From Antrodiella citrinella (Eukaryota > Basidiomycota > Agaricomycetes > Polyporales > Steccherinaceae): 52,367 nucleotides of DNA. The position numbers and the translations under genes were made by a program. Positions 24,401 to 34,317 of the stretch are shown here, one piece after another (the first letter of the stretch is position 1; the number at the start of each line of letters is the position of its first letter). A model generated the notes under the pieces. That model ran no database searches, had not been told where the DNA came from, and saw only the letters and a program-made list of their open reading frames with translations. The DNA is taken from NCBI GenBank assembly GCA_004802725.1, contig SGPM01000189.1:1-52367 (forward strand), given 5' to 3'.

Positions 24401-24938
24401 TGTAACGCCTAAACGGAGCAAGCTCGCCTTCTCGTCAATGTCGCGGTACCAGTACTCATGACGAGTGGCGGTGACCGCAGATACGCTTAACAGAACGATG
24501 CACGAGACAAGACGTGCCAACCTGAACAAGAAAATTGTCAAGCCGCCCAAAGACTCGATATGACCTTTGGGTTCTGTAACACCAACTTCCTCTCCTTCTC
24601 CTCCATCCAACTCGAGGGGGTTGGTTTTGCGACGCTTTTGAAGCAAATGAGCCACAGCGTGAATGGCACTGAAGGTCAAAATCCACGCGAAGGACAGCCC
24701 AACTGCGACTGGGGGAATGAATGACACTTCATATGCGTAGGGTATCAGGTCCTCCGGAGGCGTAGTAGAGCTATTGAGTGAGTTTAGCGCAGAATCCGAC
24801 CGATGGAAGTAGAAGAGTGACGAAAACATACTTGAAGATCTCGAATGTGCGACTGGGGGGGACGAATTGGTTTGGAAGGATCACCTGCTGCGCTCCAGTG
24901 TAGTCGAAGCTCGTCCAGGATGGAAGATAGGACCACAT
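18428..24938 (-). CDS. ABCC-type (MRP/Ycf1-like) ABC transporter
   Basis: This is a full-length ABC exporter of about 1,500 aa with many short introns, starting at [15 protein letters not shown] (24938). The N-terminal region has several membrane segments that look like the TMD0 of ABCC proteins. TMD1 follows, then NBD1 (Walker [10 protein letters not shown], signature LSGGQKARI, Walker [13 protein letters not shown]), TMD2 and NBD2 (Walker [10 protein letters not shown], signature LSVGQRQI, Walker [13 protein letters not shown]). NBD1 has Asp in place of the catalytic Glu, as is normal for ABCC, so ATP is mainly hydrolysed at NBD2. A Ser/Thr-rich insert of about 80 residues (roughly 23220-22990) lies in a cytosolic loop of TMD1. 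The likely role is export or vacuolar sequestration of conjugated or organic anions; the substrate cannot be told. Confidence 0.9.
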
Positions 24939-25602
24939 TGCGGCCGACGTCCAGTGCAGCCTCGACGGCTGTAGAGACGTATGAGGCTTGAGGAGTCTGG
25001 GAGCTGGGCGGCGAAGAGCTCTATGATAGTTGAACAAGAGATTGCGCAAGCCTGGATGACGGTCGGAGTCAGCGCAGGGGTTTGGCGGGACCGGTTCTCC
25101 AGCCAGTCACGTCGCGATATACTGATATATACGCGTCTTCTGGCTAGACTTGGATAATTGATTCCAGAATCCCAATCTGTGTAAATGGCGCTTGGCCGTA
25201 CAGTATTCCCCGGGGAGGAGGTACAAACTTTTGCGAAACATATCCAACAACCGCCACTGATACGACTGTTTCTGCTCTTTCCCTCTACTTCTTGGCTCCC
25301 GACTCTCTAAAACACCTTCCAACCTCGCTCGACGAGTGCACCGGTCTTGCGCATCTCTGTGGGTGCAAATGCAATCGAAAGTAGCCAGGGATGATAGCAG
25401 TGAGAAATCAGAGGGTCCACGGCGACTCCACGCGGTCCTACACTTTCCACTTGACACTTGTCTCATCCGGTGCCTGAGGACTCACGTGGCATTAGACGCC
25501 CGGTTCAAAATCCCGGGACACAGCTGTGGCTTGGCAGTGTCTTCGGGTCTGCTTAAACTTGTATCGCAACCACGCCCATCCAAGCCCTAGGCGTCGTCCA
25601 TT
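24939..25602. promoter_or_regulatory. Divergent promoter, ABCC / RhoGAP
   Basis: This 664-bp region lies between two divergent ATG codons. An in-frame non-ATG extension of the ABC transporter runs upstream to about 25049, but ATG 24938 is preferred. Open frames in the region show no domains. The promoter role is inferred from position only. Confidence 0.45.
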
Positions 25603-28600
25603 ATGTCGACAGAGGGCGCACCACCGCGCTCGTCGTCGTCGGAGGTCCCAAACAGTCCAGTGTCCCTCTTCGACACCCACCTGCGCTTTCTTACCGATTC
25701 ATACATCGGCTTCTTCCAGGAGCGGTGCGTGATGTTCAATCTCGGATCCTTGACTCTTCACTTACTGTCAGTACTATGCAGGAAGAGAATCGAAGAAATA
25801 TAGTGCGATGTTTTGGTCTTTCTTACGTCGGACCTTGCTCATTATTTTGTTCCGGTCCTCAGCGTCGATTCTCTAGTCAAACTCAGCCGAAAATGCAAGA
25901 CCATCGACCAGTATCTAGACGAACGGATAGAGCCCACTACAGCGCGGGGGGCGTGGGCGGAGATCAGGGATAATGTTGAAAGAGGTGTGTCCTGTCCATA
26001 TATGCATCTGTAACATCCGCTTTACAAGGTCAATTCAACAGAGGCAGATACGCGTGCCGCGTTCATCACGACACTCAATACGGACGTACTGAACCCACTG
26101 TTCACTCTGAAGGCATCGCATCGTCTTTTTCATAGGAATAAATCCAAAGCTCACATACATGTTCATATCAGGAGACTCAAGAGCGTATTCGGAAACGTAT
26201 ACGCGAAGATCTCAAAGAGTCCATCACGGCGCATACCGACTTCGTTGAGAATGTCCATCCAAAGTTGAAGCGTGCTTACATCAAGAAATCTCAGGATGTC
26301 GAGGTGCGACCATCCCTCGTTCTTGGAAATACATGCATAGGGACTCACCGCACGTACAGGATCTGAAGACTGCAGCTGCGCAGATGCCGCCACTATCTCC
26401 TATCCCTACGGTGGAAAATAACTTCTCAAATGTCAGGACTAGCAATTCACCCCCTACAAGGCCTATTGTTACTGCGCCGCAACCTCTACGTCCGCTGGAA
26501 CGCCGGGCGTCGGGCAGTGTCCCTGTCACTCGCAATCGCTCTCCTTCCTCTTCCTCCGCTCTGCAAGATCTTGCGCATCAAGGTATTCTATCTTGTAGAA
26601 CCAATCTGAGACAGTGAATTGACATCGTCCAGGAAAGAAACACATGAATCAACTGATGACTTTCCTGGATAAGAATAATGTGAAAGATACCCTCAGTGGC
26701 CGCTCCGACACTGCACTCCGATCTGTACGAGCGAAGCGCGAAGCCGAAGAAGCAGGTAAGCTTCCAATGGCAACATGCTCGGTCGGGATGCTCACATATG
26801 TTACAGACAAGGAGTATCGAAAAGCTGTCCACTGGCTGGAGACATTGCGTCTTCGCAGAGTGAAGATACTGGAGGGCGGTTACACTGTATGTACCTGTAC
26901 TAGCGGAGTATATACAGTCCTACTCACACAAAATCCCACAGAGCCTCGAATCCTTCATCCGAGAGTCATCCGAGACAGTCAAACATGTCTTAGTACGATA
27001 CACTGATAACCTCAGGTGCGTATCGTATCCTCTCAAAGAGACCTCTACCTAAACCCATCTTAGCGCGACTGCCGTGACTCTCTCCCAACTATGCGGACAC
27101 GCTCATCGGACTGTCGAGATGATTTCACCTGAACGCGACGCACTGTCGACATCTGCCCGTATCCCCCACCTACTCGCAGCCGCTACCCCCAAACGCGTTT
27201 ATTATTTCCATCACGTCGTTGGAGAGTGTCGAGACTTGATCTTTGGCGTCAGTCTGGCAGACTACGCGACTTCAAGAGGGTTGACGGATGGTGATATACC
27301 AAAGATAGTCAGAATATGTATCAAGGAGATCGAGGACCGGGGGATGAATACGGAAGGCATATACAGAGTCTCAGGACGTCATTCAACAGTTCTTGATGTG
27401 AGTGAGCAAATAGTAGTCTGTCTGAAGCGAGCTCATGTCTATGTTTGGTAGCTTCAACACAACATCGAGCGCAATGAAGCCGAATTCTCGTTCCACGCGC
27501 CGCACGACGATGTCTACGCGATCTCATCTCTGCTGAAGGTGTGCAAATGATGTGATCGCAACTCCAGACGTCTGACCTCATTACCGGTAACGTGTAGTTG
27601 TATCTCCGAGAACTACCAGAGCCCGTCTTCAAATTCCCGCTGCAAGAACGGGTGCAACACACAGATGCCATAGGTAATCCAGTACCAGTATACCATGTCA
27701 CCGTACTAATCCATTTTCTCAGAGGAGCATGTGTCCAACGGTTTCCAGCTTTTGCGCTCAAAGATCCGCAGACTTCCTCCAATACATCAAGCGACTTTGA
27801 AGGTGATTGTCGAACATCTCTCACGGGTCGCTGCAAGGCAAGAGAAGAACAAGATGGATGCTCGCAATCTGGCCATCAGCTTTGGTACCGTCATCTTTGG
27901 CGAAGACGACATGCCCAAGGGTAATGACCTGCTGAGTGTTCAGCCGTGGAAGGTGTGCTACTCGGTGCATTCCATCTCGATGTGTATTAACCACGCTCTT
28001 AGGATACCCTCATGGAGGATCTTATCATTCACGCTACTACCCTTTTCCAGACTAATCAGTCACCGCCGTTACCGCCTGCACCCCTTGGTGAAGCACCTGC
28101 TGTATCATATGGGTCTGCACATACCAGAGTGGCGAGGATGGCTCCTCCGACTCCCCCTTCTCCTCGGTCTCAGGATCCTTATGTCATCCGTACTACGCAG
28201 TCTGAGGGACGACATCGCAAAAACCCTTCGGATGATTTTACTCCACAACTGCCTTCGTACCCCGCTAACAGTATACATCCTTCATTGCGATCCGGGCCTA
28301 TGTCTGCGTCTCCTGCCAGGCAATCGCTCCCACCGCCGTCGAGGGCTGCACAGTATTTTGAAGAACACATTCCATACGCTGACTATGCGGCCGTGCCTCA
28401 GTCTGCTACCCTTCCACTGCCGCCTGGTGCTGCTCCACCTTCTCCCCTCAAGCGAGCCCTTGCACTTCGTCCATCGTCACCCTTGATGTCTCCGTGGTCT
28501 GAAAACTCTGCCACCCCTGTGACATCAACGTTCCAAGAGTCGAAAGCTTCCCCTTCGCAGCCACCGTCCAATACTACTCCTGAAGGACCGCCACCTCAAT

Positions 28601-28872
28601 TGTCTCGATCGGCACGCCCAACGAGCAACGGGTTCACAGCATCTCCGCCCAGACACCAGGCTACTTCGCTGGCCACAACCCCATCGTCAGCGTCATCTAC
28701 GTCATTTGCATCTACTGAGACTACTATACCCGCCTCCTCTCTGTTCCCTTCAACGCCACCGAATACCTCATCCTCGTCTCTCCCTATCCCTCCCTCACCA
28801 ACTGCAACCTCTGACGCCGGGACGGTAGACTACGTGGACGCACGGAGGGGTTCTCTGGGCAGTATTGATTAG
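25603..28872 (+). CDS. F-BAR and RhoGAP domain protein (Rga7/8-like)
   Basis: This multi-exon gene encodes a GTPase-activating protein for Rho-family GTPases. The N-terminus (LFDTHLRFLTDSYIGFFQERKRIEEIY, then VDSLVKLSRKC) is an F-BAR/FCH domain, which binds and curves membrane. A coiled helical region continues to about VRAKREAEEADKEYRKAVHWLETL. The RhoGAP domain follows; its arginine finger lies in GIYRVSG, with LLKLYLRELPEPVF and the conserved KMDARNLAISFGTVIFG. The last ~280 residues are Pro/Ser-rich with many PxxP elements (PPTPPSPRS), probable SH3 ligands. The order F-BAR, RhoGAP resembles fission-yeast Rga7 and Rga8, which act in cytokinesis and polarity. The last exon ends at 28872. 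Some intron boundaries were not resolved individually. Confidence 0.88.
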
Positions 28873-29348
28873 ACTTTCTAGTTTGTAGGGTTTTTGAACA
28901 ATTCGGTAATGTACATCTGACTCAACAACTCATACTTGTAGCAATACGGATTTTTTTTGTTTCACTTTTGTCAAGACGATGGTTTCCTTCCTTTGTTTCC
29001 TACGTTACCTATGTTCCCTGTTATCTTCGTATTGTTCGTGCGTACCTACCTGCCTTGTTCCTTTTTTGGATTCTCGATGTTTTGTCTGAGTTCTAGTTGG
29101 TTCGGTACGCAGTGTTGTACGGCGCGACTTTTGTGCGCAGGATACCATCTTTGTTCGTTCGTCATCATCGGCAACCTAATGGATTACTGAGTAATGCATG
29201 TACATCCGAGTCGTACAACGGTCACTGTACACATACAGAGTTCTGCAGTGATAGAACGCAGAAAGATACAAGTCGCAAAGCAAAAATGAAACGGAATAGA
29301 TATATGTTGAGTTCGAACAGCCAAGAATGTGTGATGGGTTTTCCCACT
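28873..29348. other. Convergent 3' region
   Basis: This T-rich 476-bp stretch lies between the stops of the RhoGAP gene and the helicase gene. It holds the 3' ends of both transcripts. No gene, RNA or repeat was identified. Confidence 0.5.
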
Positions 29349-32112
29349 CTATAGATCCGCCCAAAATTCCAACGTCTCGTCAATTTCGTCGTTATATCGT
29401 GCACCAGTTTGCTCCTCCATCCAAGCCATGACACGCGGGTGAGCCATAACTCTGCCAAAATTCATCAGCAATCATCCGAGGCATCGTATCTCGAAACCAT
29501 TCAGTACACACTTTGCAGGATCAAAGTTGAGCACTTGGAGCTTCTCCATAGAGGTTGCCCGAGAGAGTGCGACGTACGCCTGACCCTTCTCAAATATACG
29601 TCCCAGATTAACGCGGACCCGCTCCAATGTCTGGCCTTGTGACTTGTGGATACTTAATGCCCATGCCAAGATCAGAGGAACCTGTCGTTCAATTCTCAGT
29701 ATCACTCGACGCGGCGCCATGAGATGGACATACTTGTCCACGTGCAGCCTCGACCTTGCCATCCGCATCGTTGACTTCAAACTGAACCGGCACACAAAGC
29801 ATCTGAACGTCGTTCTGGAATTTCACGACGGGCCACAATGAGTTCGCTCGCATGAGACTTTCTGGCACTCGGGGTGTACCATCACGGTTCTGTTCCATCG
29901 CAGCGATTCGGACGCCGGATGTAGTAGCTTCTCGCGTTGTCTTGAAAGCGATCACACGTCCAAGTGAGCCGTTCACAAGGGAACCTTGTTCCATGTTCTA
30001 TCGTTGCAAATGTTAGCCTTAGATGTATGCAGTAAACTGATACCATTCGACCGTACCTTGATGAGCATGACTTGCGCCCCAACCTTGAGCGTGATTGATT
30101 TCGGGGCAACAAGTCTCTCAAGGAGTCTTTCCATCTGCGGGAAAGGGATTGGCCTGCCTTCGGCGTCGTACCCAGGAGCATCAGTTGCATTGTATTGACG
30201 TGCACTCTCTCGGATCTTGTTCAGACGCGAACTGTTGGCAGCATCCACCTCTCTGCGAGTGGGGAATCTACAACTACGATTAGTTTTGCATATCTATGGA
30301 GGTGTAAAAGTCTGTACTCACAGGTCAGTAGGTTCTATCCCGTCGGTGTATGTGACAGCTCGAGAGAGTGACCGGAACTTGTTTATTGTGGCTTGGTCCA
30401 AATGTCCAAATCGCATACCGTTCAACATATCCACGAATGCTATGCAAATGGTCAATACGTGTTGGTCATGAGCATGGCTACGTCGTAATCACCTTGATCT
30501 TTCTGCCTGAAGACCTTTGTCAAGACGACAGGTTTTCCAACACATTGGCTCCATGACTTGGCATCGAAGGCGAAGGTCGGAGGTTGTTGTGTGCCATTTG
30601 CGCGATCGGGCACGGGCGGAAGTTGACAAAAATCCCCGGACAGAACGAGCTGAGGAACGTTGAATTTCGCACACATCCAAGTCGAGTACGAATTCGGACT
30701 TACCTGTATACCACCGAATGGCGCACTGTTTCTACGCAGTGCTCGGGCAATAAACTCCTGTCATGTACTTGAGCAGATGATCGTAACTCCTCCGACTTGG
30801 ATGACTTACAAGCTTGTCGAAAAGCAAGCCATCAATCATAGAGACTGTTAAGTCATGCGTGTTTAGTATCGGCGCGGTCGGATTCCGAGACAAGTTGTCA
30901 ACACGTACTCTCATCAATAATCAACGTCCGAACTTCCTTCCACCGTTCTACTGTGCGGTTCTTCTTCTCGTGAGGCTGGAATTCGACATCAAGTACAGCT
31001 TCATCGTCGTCAATATCGTCATCTTGTGGCATCCTCGCGGCCTTCTTTTTCCAGTGCGCCTCTTGCCCGATCAACTTTCCGACGAGCTTCTGAGCAGTCT
31101 CCTTGCCCAATCCGATACCTGCCCACGAGTGTATCGTTGAACCACCGATGTTCACTGACGCGATCCCAGTGGATGCCGTGATAGCCAGGCGACCCCATCG
31201 ACCTGATCGACAATGCTTGATGATTTCGCGGAGCAGCACGGACTTTCCCGTACCAGCAGAACCTGTAAAGAAGACATTCTTTCCCCTTTTCACCATATCC
31301 AAGACGGCCCGCTGCTCATCCGAAAGCAGAATGAGTGGAGGAGCTTTCACCGCGGGATCAGGAGCATTATCTTCTGAGAACAGAGGTCGAAGCTCAGGGC
31401 CTGCTCTAGGAAGCGGACCGTTCTGAATAGGTGGAGCCCCTCCGACAGCAGCACCACTTCCTGGAAACAGAGGTCGAAGAGATGTGCCTGCTCTGGATGT
31501 AGCCTCGTTCTGGACAGGCTGTGGGACCCCTAAGTCACTCCGGTATCGTTTTGACGGAGAAGTCTCTCCATAGAAGCCTCTGTCGTCATTTAACGCATGC
31601 CGTGACGACGAAGAGGCCGTACGAGACATATCAGACTCTCTTTTGACCGGTGAGACGCTTGAACGAGAAAAGTTGAGTCGCGAAGGTCCTGCCACGGGCT
31701 GCTCCTGCTGTGATAGAGATTTCTTGACGGGTATGGCATCAGCATCTTCAGCATCTTGCTCGTCAAAATGCATGTCGGTACGAGCAGGAGTAAACCTTAC
31801 AGGAGTGCAAGAGACTGGGCGGCACACCAATCCAATCTTCGGCTTCGCTTAGGGTCTTGAATGACTTTTGAACTGCTCCAGGGAAACGGTCCGTCTGACA
31901 GGTGGCATTATGAGAGTCAATATCGAAACGGGCATAAGCATTTTCTGTAAGGAGAGAAGTTCACTTACATTGCGTAGTGCCTATGGAGACTGTCGCGTTA
32001 GCCAGTAAATCCCATAAATGATGTGAGTAAATACCTCGTCCCAGGTACTGTAGACTTTAGGTCCCTCTCGACCTGCTTTCACTGCATAGTAACGTCCTCC
32101 TGCTTTGGCCAT
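29349..32112 (-). CDS. Hybrid-binding domain fused to PIF1 helicase
   Basis: The N-terminus ([20 protein letters not shown], then [32 protein letters not shown]) is an RNase H1-type hybrid-binding (viroplasmin-like) domain, which grips RNA/DNA hybrid. It is spread over exons 32035-32112, a 12-nt microexon 31969-31980, and an exon from 31894. A disordered Ser/Arg-rich linker follows. Then comes a full PIF1-family superfamily 1B 5'-3' DNA helicase: Walker [70 protein letters not shown], and the terminal motifs [14 protein letters not shown] and [13 protein letters not shown]1 helicases unwind G-quadruplexes and R-loops in nucleus and mitochondria. The fusion suggests targeting to RNA/DNA hybrids. 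There is no RNase H catalytic domain. The stop is at 29349-29351. Confidence 0.88.
31969..31980 (-). other. 12-nt microexon of the HBD-PIF1 gene
   Basis: Four codons (Ala-Leu-Arg-Asn) are flanked by an AG acceptor at 31981-31982 and a GTAAGT donor just below 31969. Including it joins YSTWDE to TDRFPGAV and gives the expected spacing of the hybrid-binding domain. Its phase is 0 on both sides, so skipping it would keep frame but shorten the domain by four residues. Confidence 0.75.
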
Positions 32113-32461
32113 AAGTCACGTCCAGACGCGTTCGTAAGTTCACTGTTCGACACGAGTATTGCAGCTATTGCTGGAAACCCGTTTGCGCTGCGTTATTGTA
32201 CGTTTGAGCTACTAGTTACTCGTTTGCTGAATGTGTTGCTGTCAAGATGAATGCAAGATGAACCGTGACGGAGGAGCGCGACGCGCTCGGCCTACGCGAC
32301 ATGAACACGTGATCCCGCCTTTCTCCGGCCCGGTGATGGACTCGCCACAGTTTCTCACTGAGTCACTCTCTTCGGAACGCTCATCGTCTCTACCGACTCT
32401 CTTTGTTCCTCCACTGCTGCGGGTTTCTTAGTCACGACTTTGACGGTCTCATCGAAGTTGC
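32113..32461. promoter_or_regulatory. Bidirectional promoter, helicase / exonuclease
   Basis: The 349 bp between the two divergent ATG codons contain a TCACGTG element (read on the - strand near 32306-32312) and C/T-rich tracts toward the exonuclease start. Shared control of the two DNA-metabolism genes is inferred from position only. Confidence 0.45.
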
Positions 32462-33761
32462 ATGAGAGCGTTAAAGTCGTATATCCCACACCTGCTCACT
32501 GGTCCTGCCGCGGTGTCCTCGCGTCACATATTCCCGTCACATATTCCCCGCAGACTCTTCACAACCCGCAGCTCGATCCGTCTGACTCACTGTAGTTCCC
32601 ACTTTCTTTTGTATTTTCGACGCCTCAAGAATCGAGTTAGCGCGATAATGTCGAATAGAAATGTCGCACCGCAATACCCGCTGTATTCCTGGAGAACGCA
32701 GTCCCCCACCGCCCGGCTTGCCTACATACGAGATGTTCAAGAGGCAGAAATCGAGCTCATGCAGCCCCTTACTGGCCCCCTTGGTTTTGATCTCGAATGG
32801 AAGCCCAATTATGTGAAGGGAGAGAAAGAGAACCCCGTAGCACTGGTTCAGTTGGCTAGCGCAGATAGGATCCTGCTCTTCCAAGTCACTGCAATGTCTG
32901 GTGCGTCTTCCAAAATTACTTTATACCTGAAGCAGCCAACACTTATCTCGTGCATTCAAGCTTTCCCCCAAGCTCTCCGTGACATACTTGGAGATCCGTC
33001 CATCGTGAAAGCGGGCGTATCTATCCAGAGTGAGTCAATTTTCCAACCCCTCGGATGGCAGTCACCGATATCACACGTAGATGATTGCAAGAAATTGTGG
33101 AATGACTACACCGTCAATGTTGCCAACTGTGTTGACCTTGGCTTACTCGCACGCACTGTGGACAACCCTTCGTGGAAAGGAAAGTACTCGAATCCTATCG
33201 GACTGGCCAGGCTTTCCGAGACGTACTTAGGAAGATCATTATCGAAGGGAAAGACAACGAGGAGCAATTGGGAGGCAGTCTTATCTGCTGTTCAGCAAGA
33301 ATGTGAGTCCATGTCTTCTGTCCGTACGAGTCAGTTGGACTGACAGTCGTATTCCAGATGCTGCGAATGACTGTCACTCTGGATGGGCACTATTCATGGC
33401 GTTGAGTCCAATGATCTCATCGCTGCCAACAGAGCCCCTTCCGTCGTTCTACTCTTTTGATCTTGTGCGTGGGATGCCATACCAACCCTCTGCCATGACA
33501 CTCCCGATGTCGATGAGGGCTATGTGGAATCCTTTCAATCCTCTCTACGATCCAGGTCCTCCTCCGGAGCCCAGGGCAGAGAGACCTGCTTCTGAGCAGT
33601 CGGGGTCTGGTTCAGCTCGTGGTGGGGCAGCTCGATGCAGAGGTCAGTCAATGAAGCACAAGTTCAAAGGCAAACGAGGTGACCTTCAGAGCACACCAGC
33701 TCATCTAAACTGGCAGGCCAGTCAGCAGTCTGACAATCCAAGTTACGCTAGACCAAACTGA
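32462..33761 (+). CDS. WRN-like 3'-5' exonuclease, possible presequence
   Basis: This is a DEDD-superfamily 3'-5' exonuclease of the Werner exonuclease type, without a helicase. Exo I is FDLEW (GPLGFDLEWKP), Exo II is GVSIQNDCKKLW formed across an intron near 33030-33083, and Exo III is near YAANDCHSGWALF after an intron at about 33302-33357. The C-terminal ~100 residues are Pro/Gly/Ser-rich and basic. Two starts are possible. ATG 32462 adds 62 residues with many Arg/Ser/His and not one Asp or Glu, which reads as a mitochondrial presequence. ATG 32648 gives MSNRNVAPQYPLYSW without it. Alternative starts could give two locations. A short intron near 32899-32958 removes non-homologous sequence between VTAMS and AFPQALRDIL. 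Confidence 0.82.
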
Positions 33762-34317
33762 TACCCATTCGATCGTGTAAACTGTACAATATCATGTACC
33801 TGTACCCAGGGCTGTAGCACATGCATATCCCATCCCACCTCATCTATGTTTTCACGCGAGTGAGAATCTGTTCGAACAAAGGATATGGTGTTTTTGGTGA
33901 CTGTATTCAGCGCGAGTCTGACGCCACGACGTGCTGAGCGCCAGGTTTGCTCTAGGCTTCTCTCACATCCTGTCGACCAACTGTCTTTTCTCGACATCTA
34001 CGGACACCTACTCTCTGATACTGTATCCCCTCTCTCCTCGTCGTGGTCGCATTCGAACTTGTCTGGTTGGCATCCCTTGATAGGACTGCTGGTCGAACAC
34101 TCTGCTTGCCGGTGTCACATCTCACAATCTAATTCCCTGATCATTATTGGCGGTGGCACGTTGACGTTACTCTGCATCCCTGCTGCCTGGAGAGACCATA
34201 CTGGTTCGCGAGCGGCCGTGGAATGCCAGGAATACGCTCTGTTCCACCTCAACACCATGGGAAACACCTTGCGCTATCTCCATTTGCTATAACCGCCCTC
34301 CTCTGGACGACCACATC
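33762..34317. other. Intergenic, possible 5' part of next gene
   Basis: This 556-bp stretch follows the exonuclease stop. A run of hydrophobic codons around 34270-34340 (FAITALLWTTTSW in one frame) could be a signal peptide of the next gene, but it is out of frame with that gene's first secure exon unless an unseen intron intervenes. No other feature was recognised. Confidence 0.4.

Noticed and set aside
24938..25049. Extended N-terminus for the ABC transporter starting at 25049
   Set aside because: The first codon is TTG, not ATG, and ATG 24938 gives a typical ABCC start.
29349..32112. PIF1 helicase as part of a Helitron transposon
   Set aside because: No Rep endonuclease domain is present upstream, there is a hybrid-binding domain instead, and no 5'-TC/3'-CTRR ends with hairpin flank the gene.
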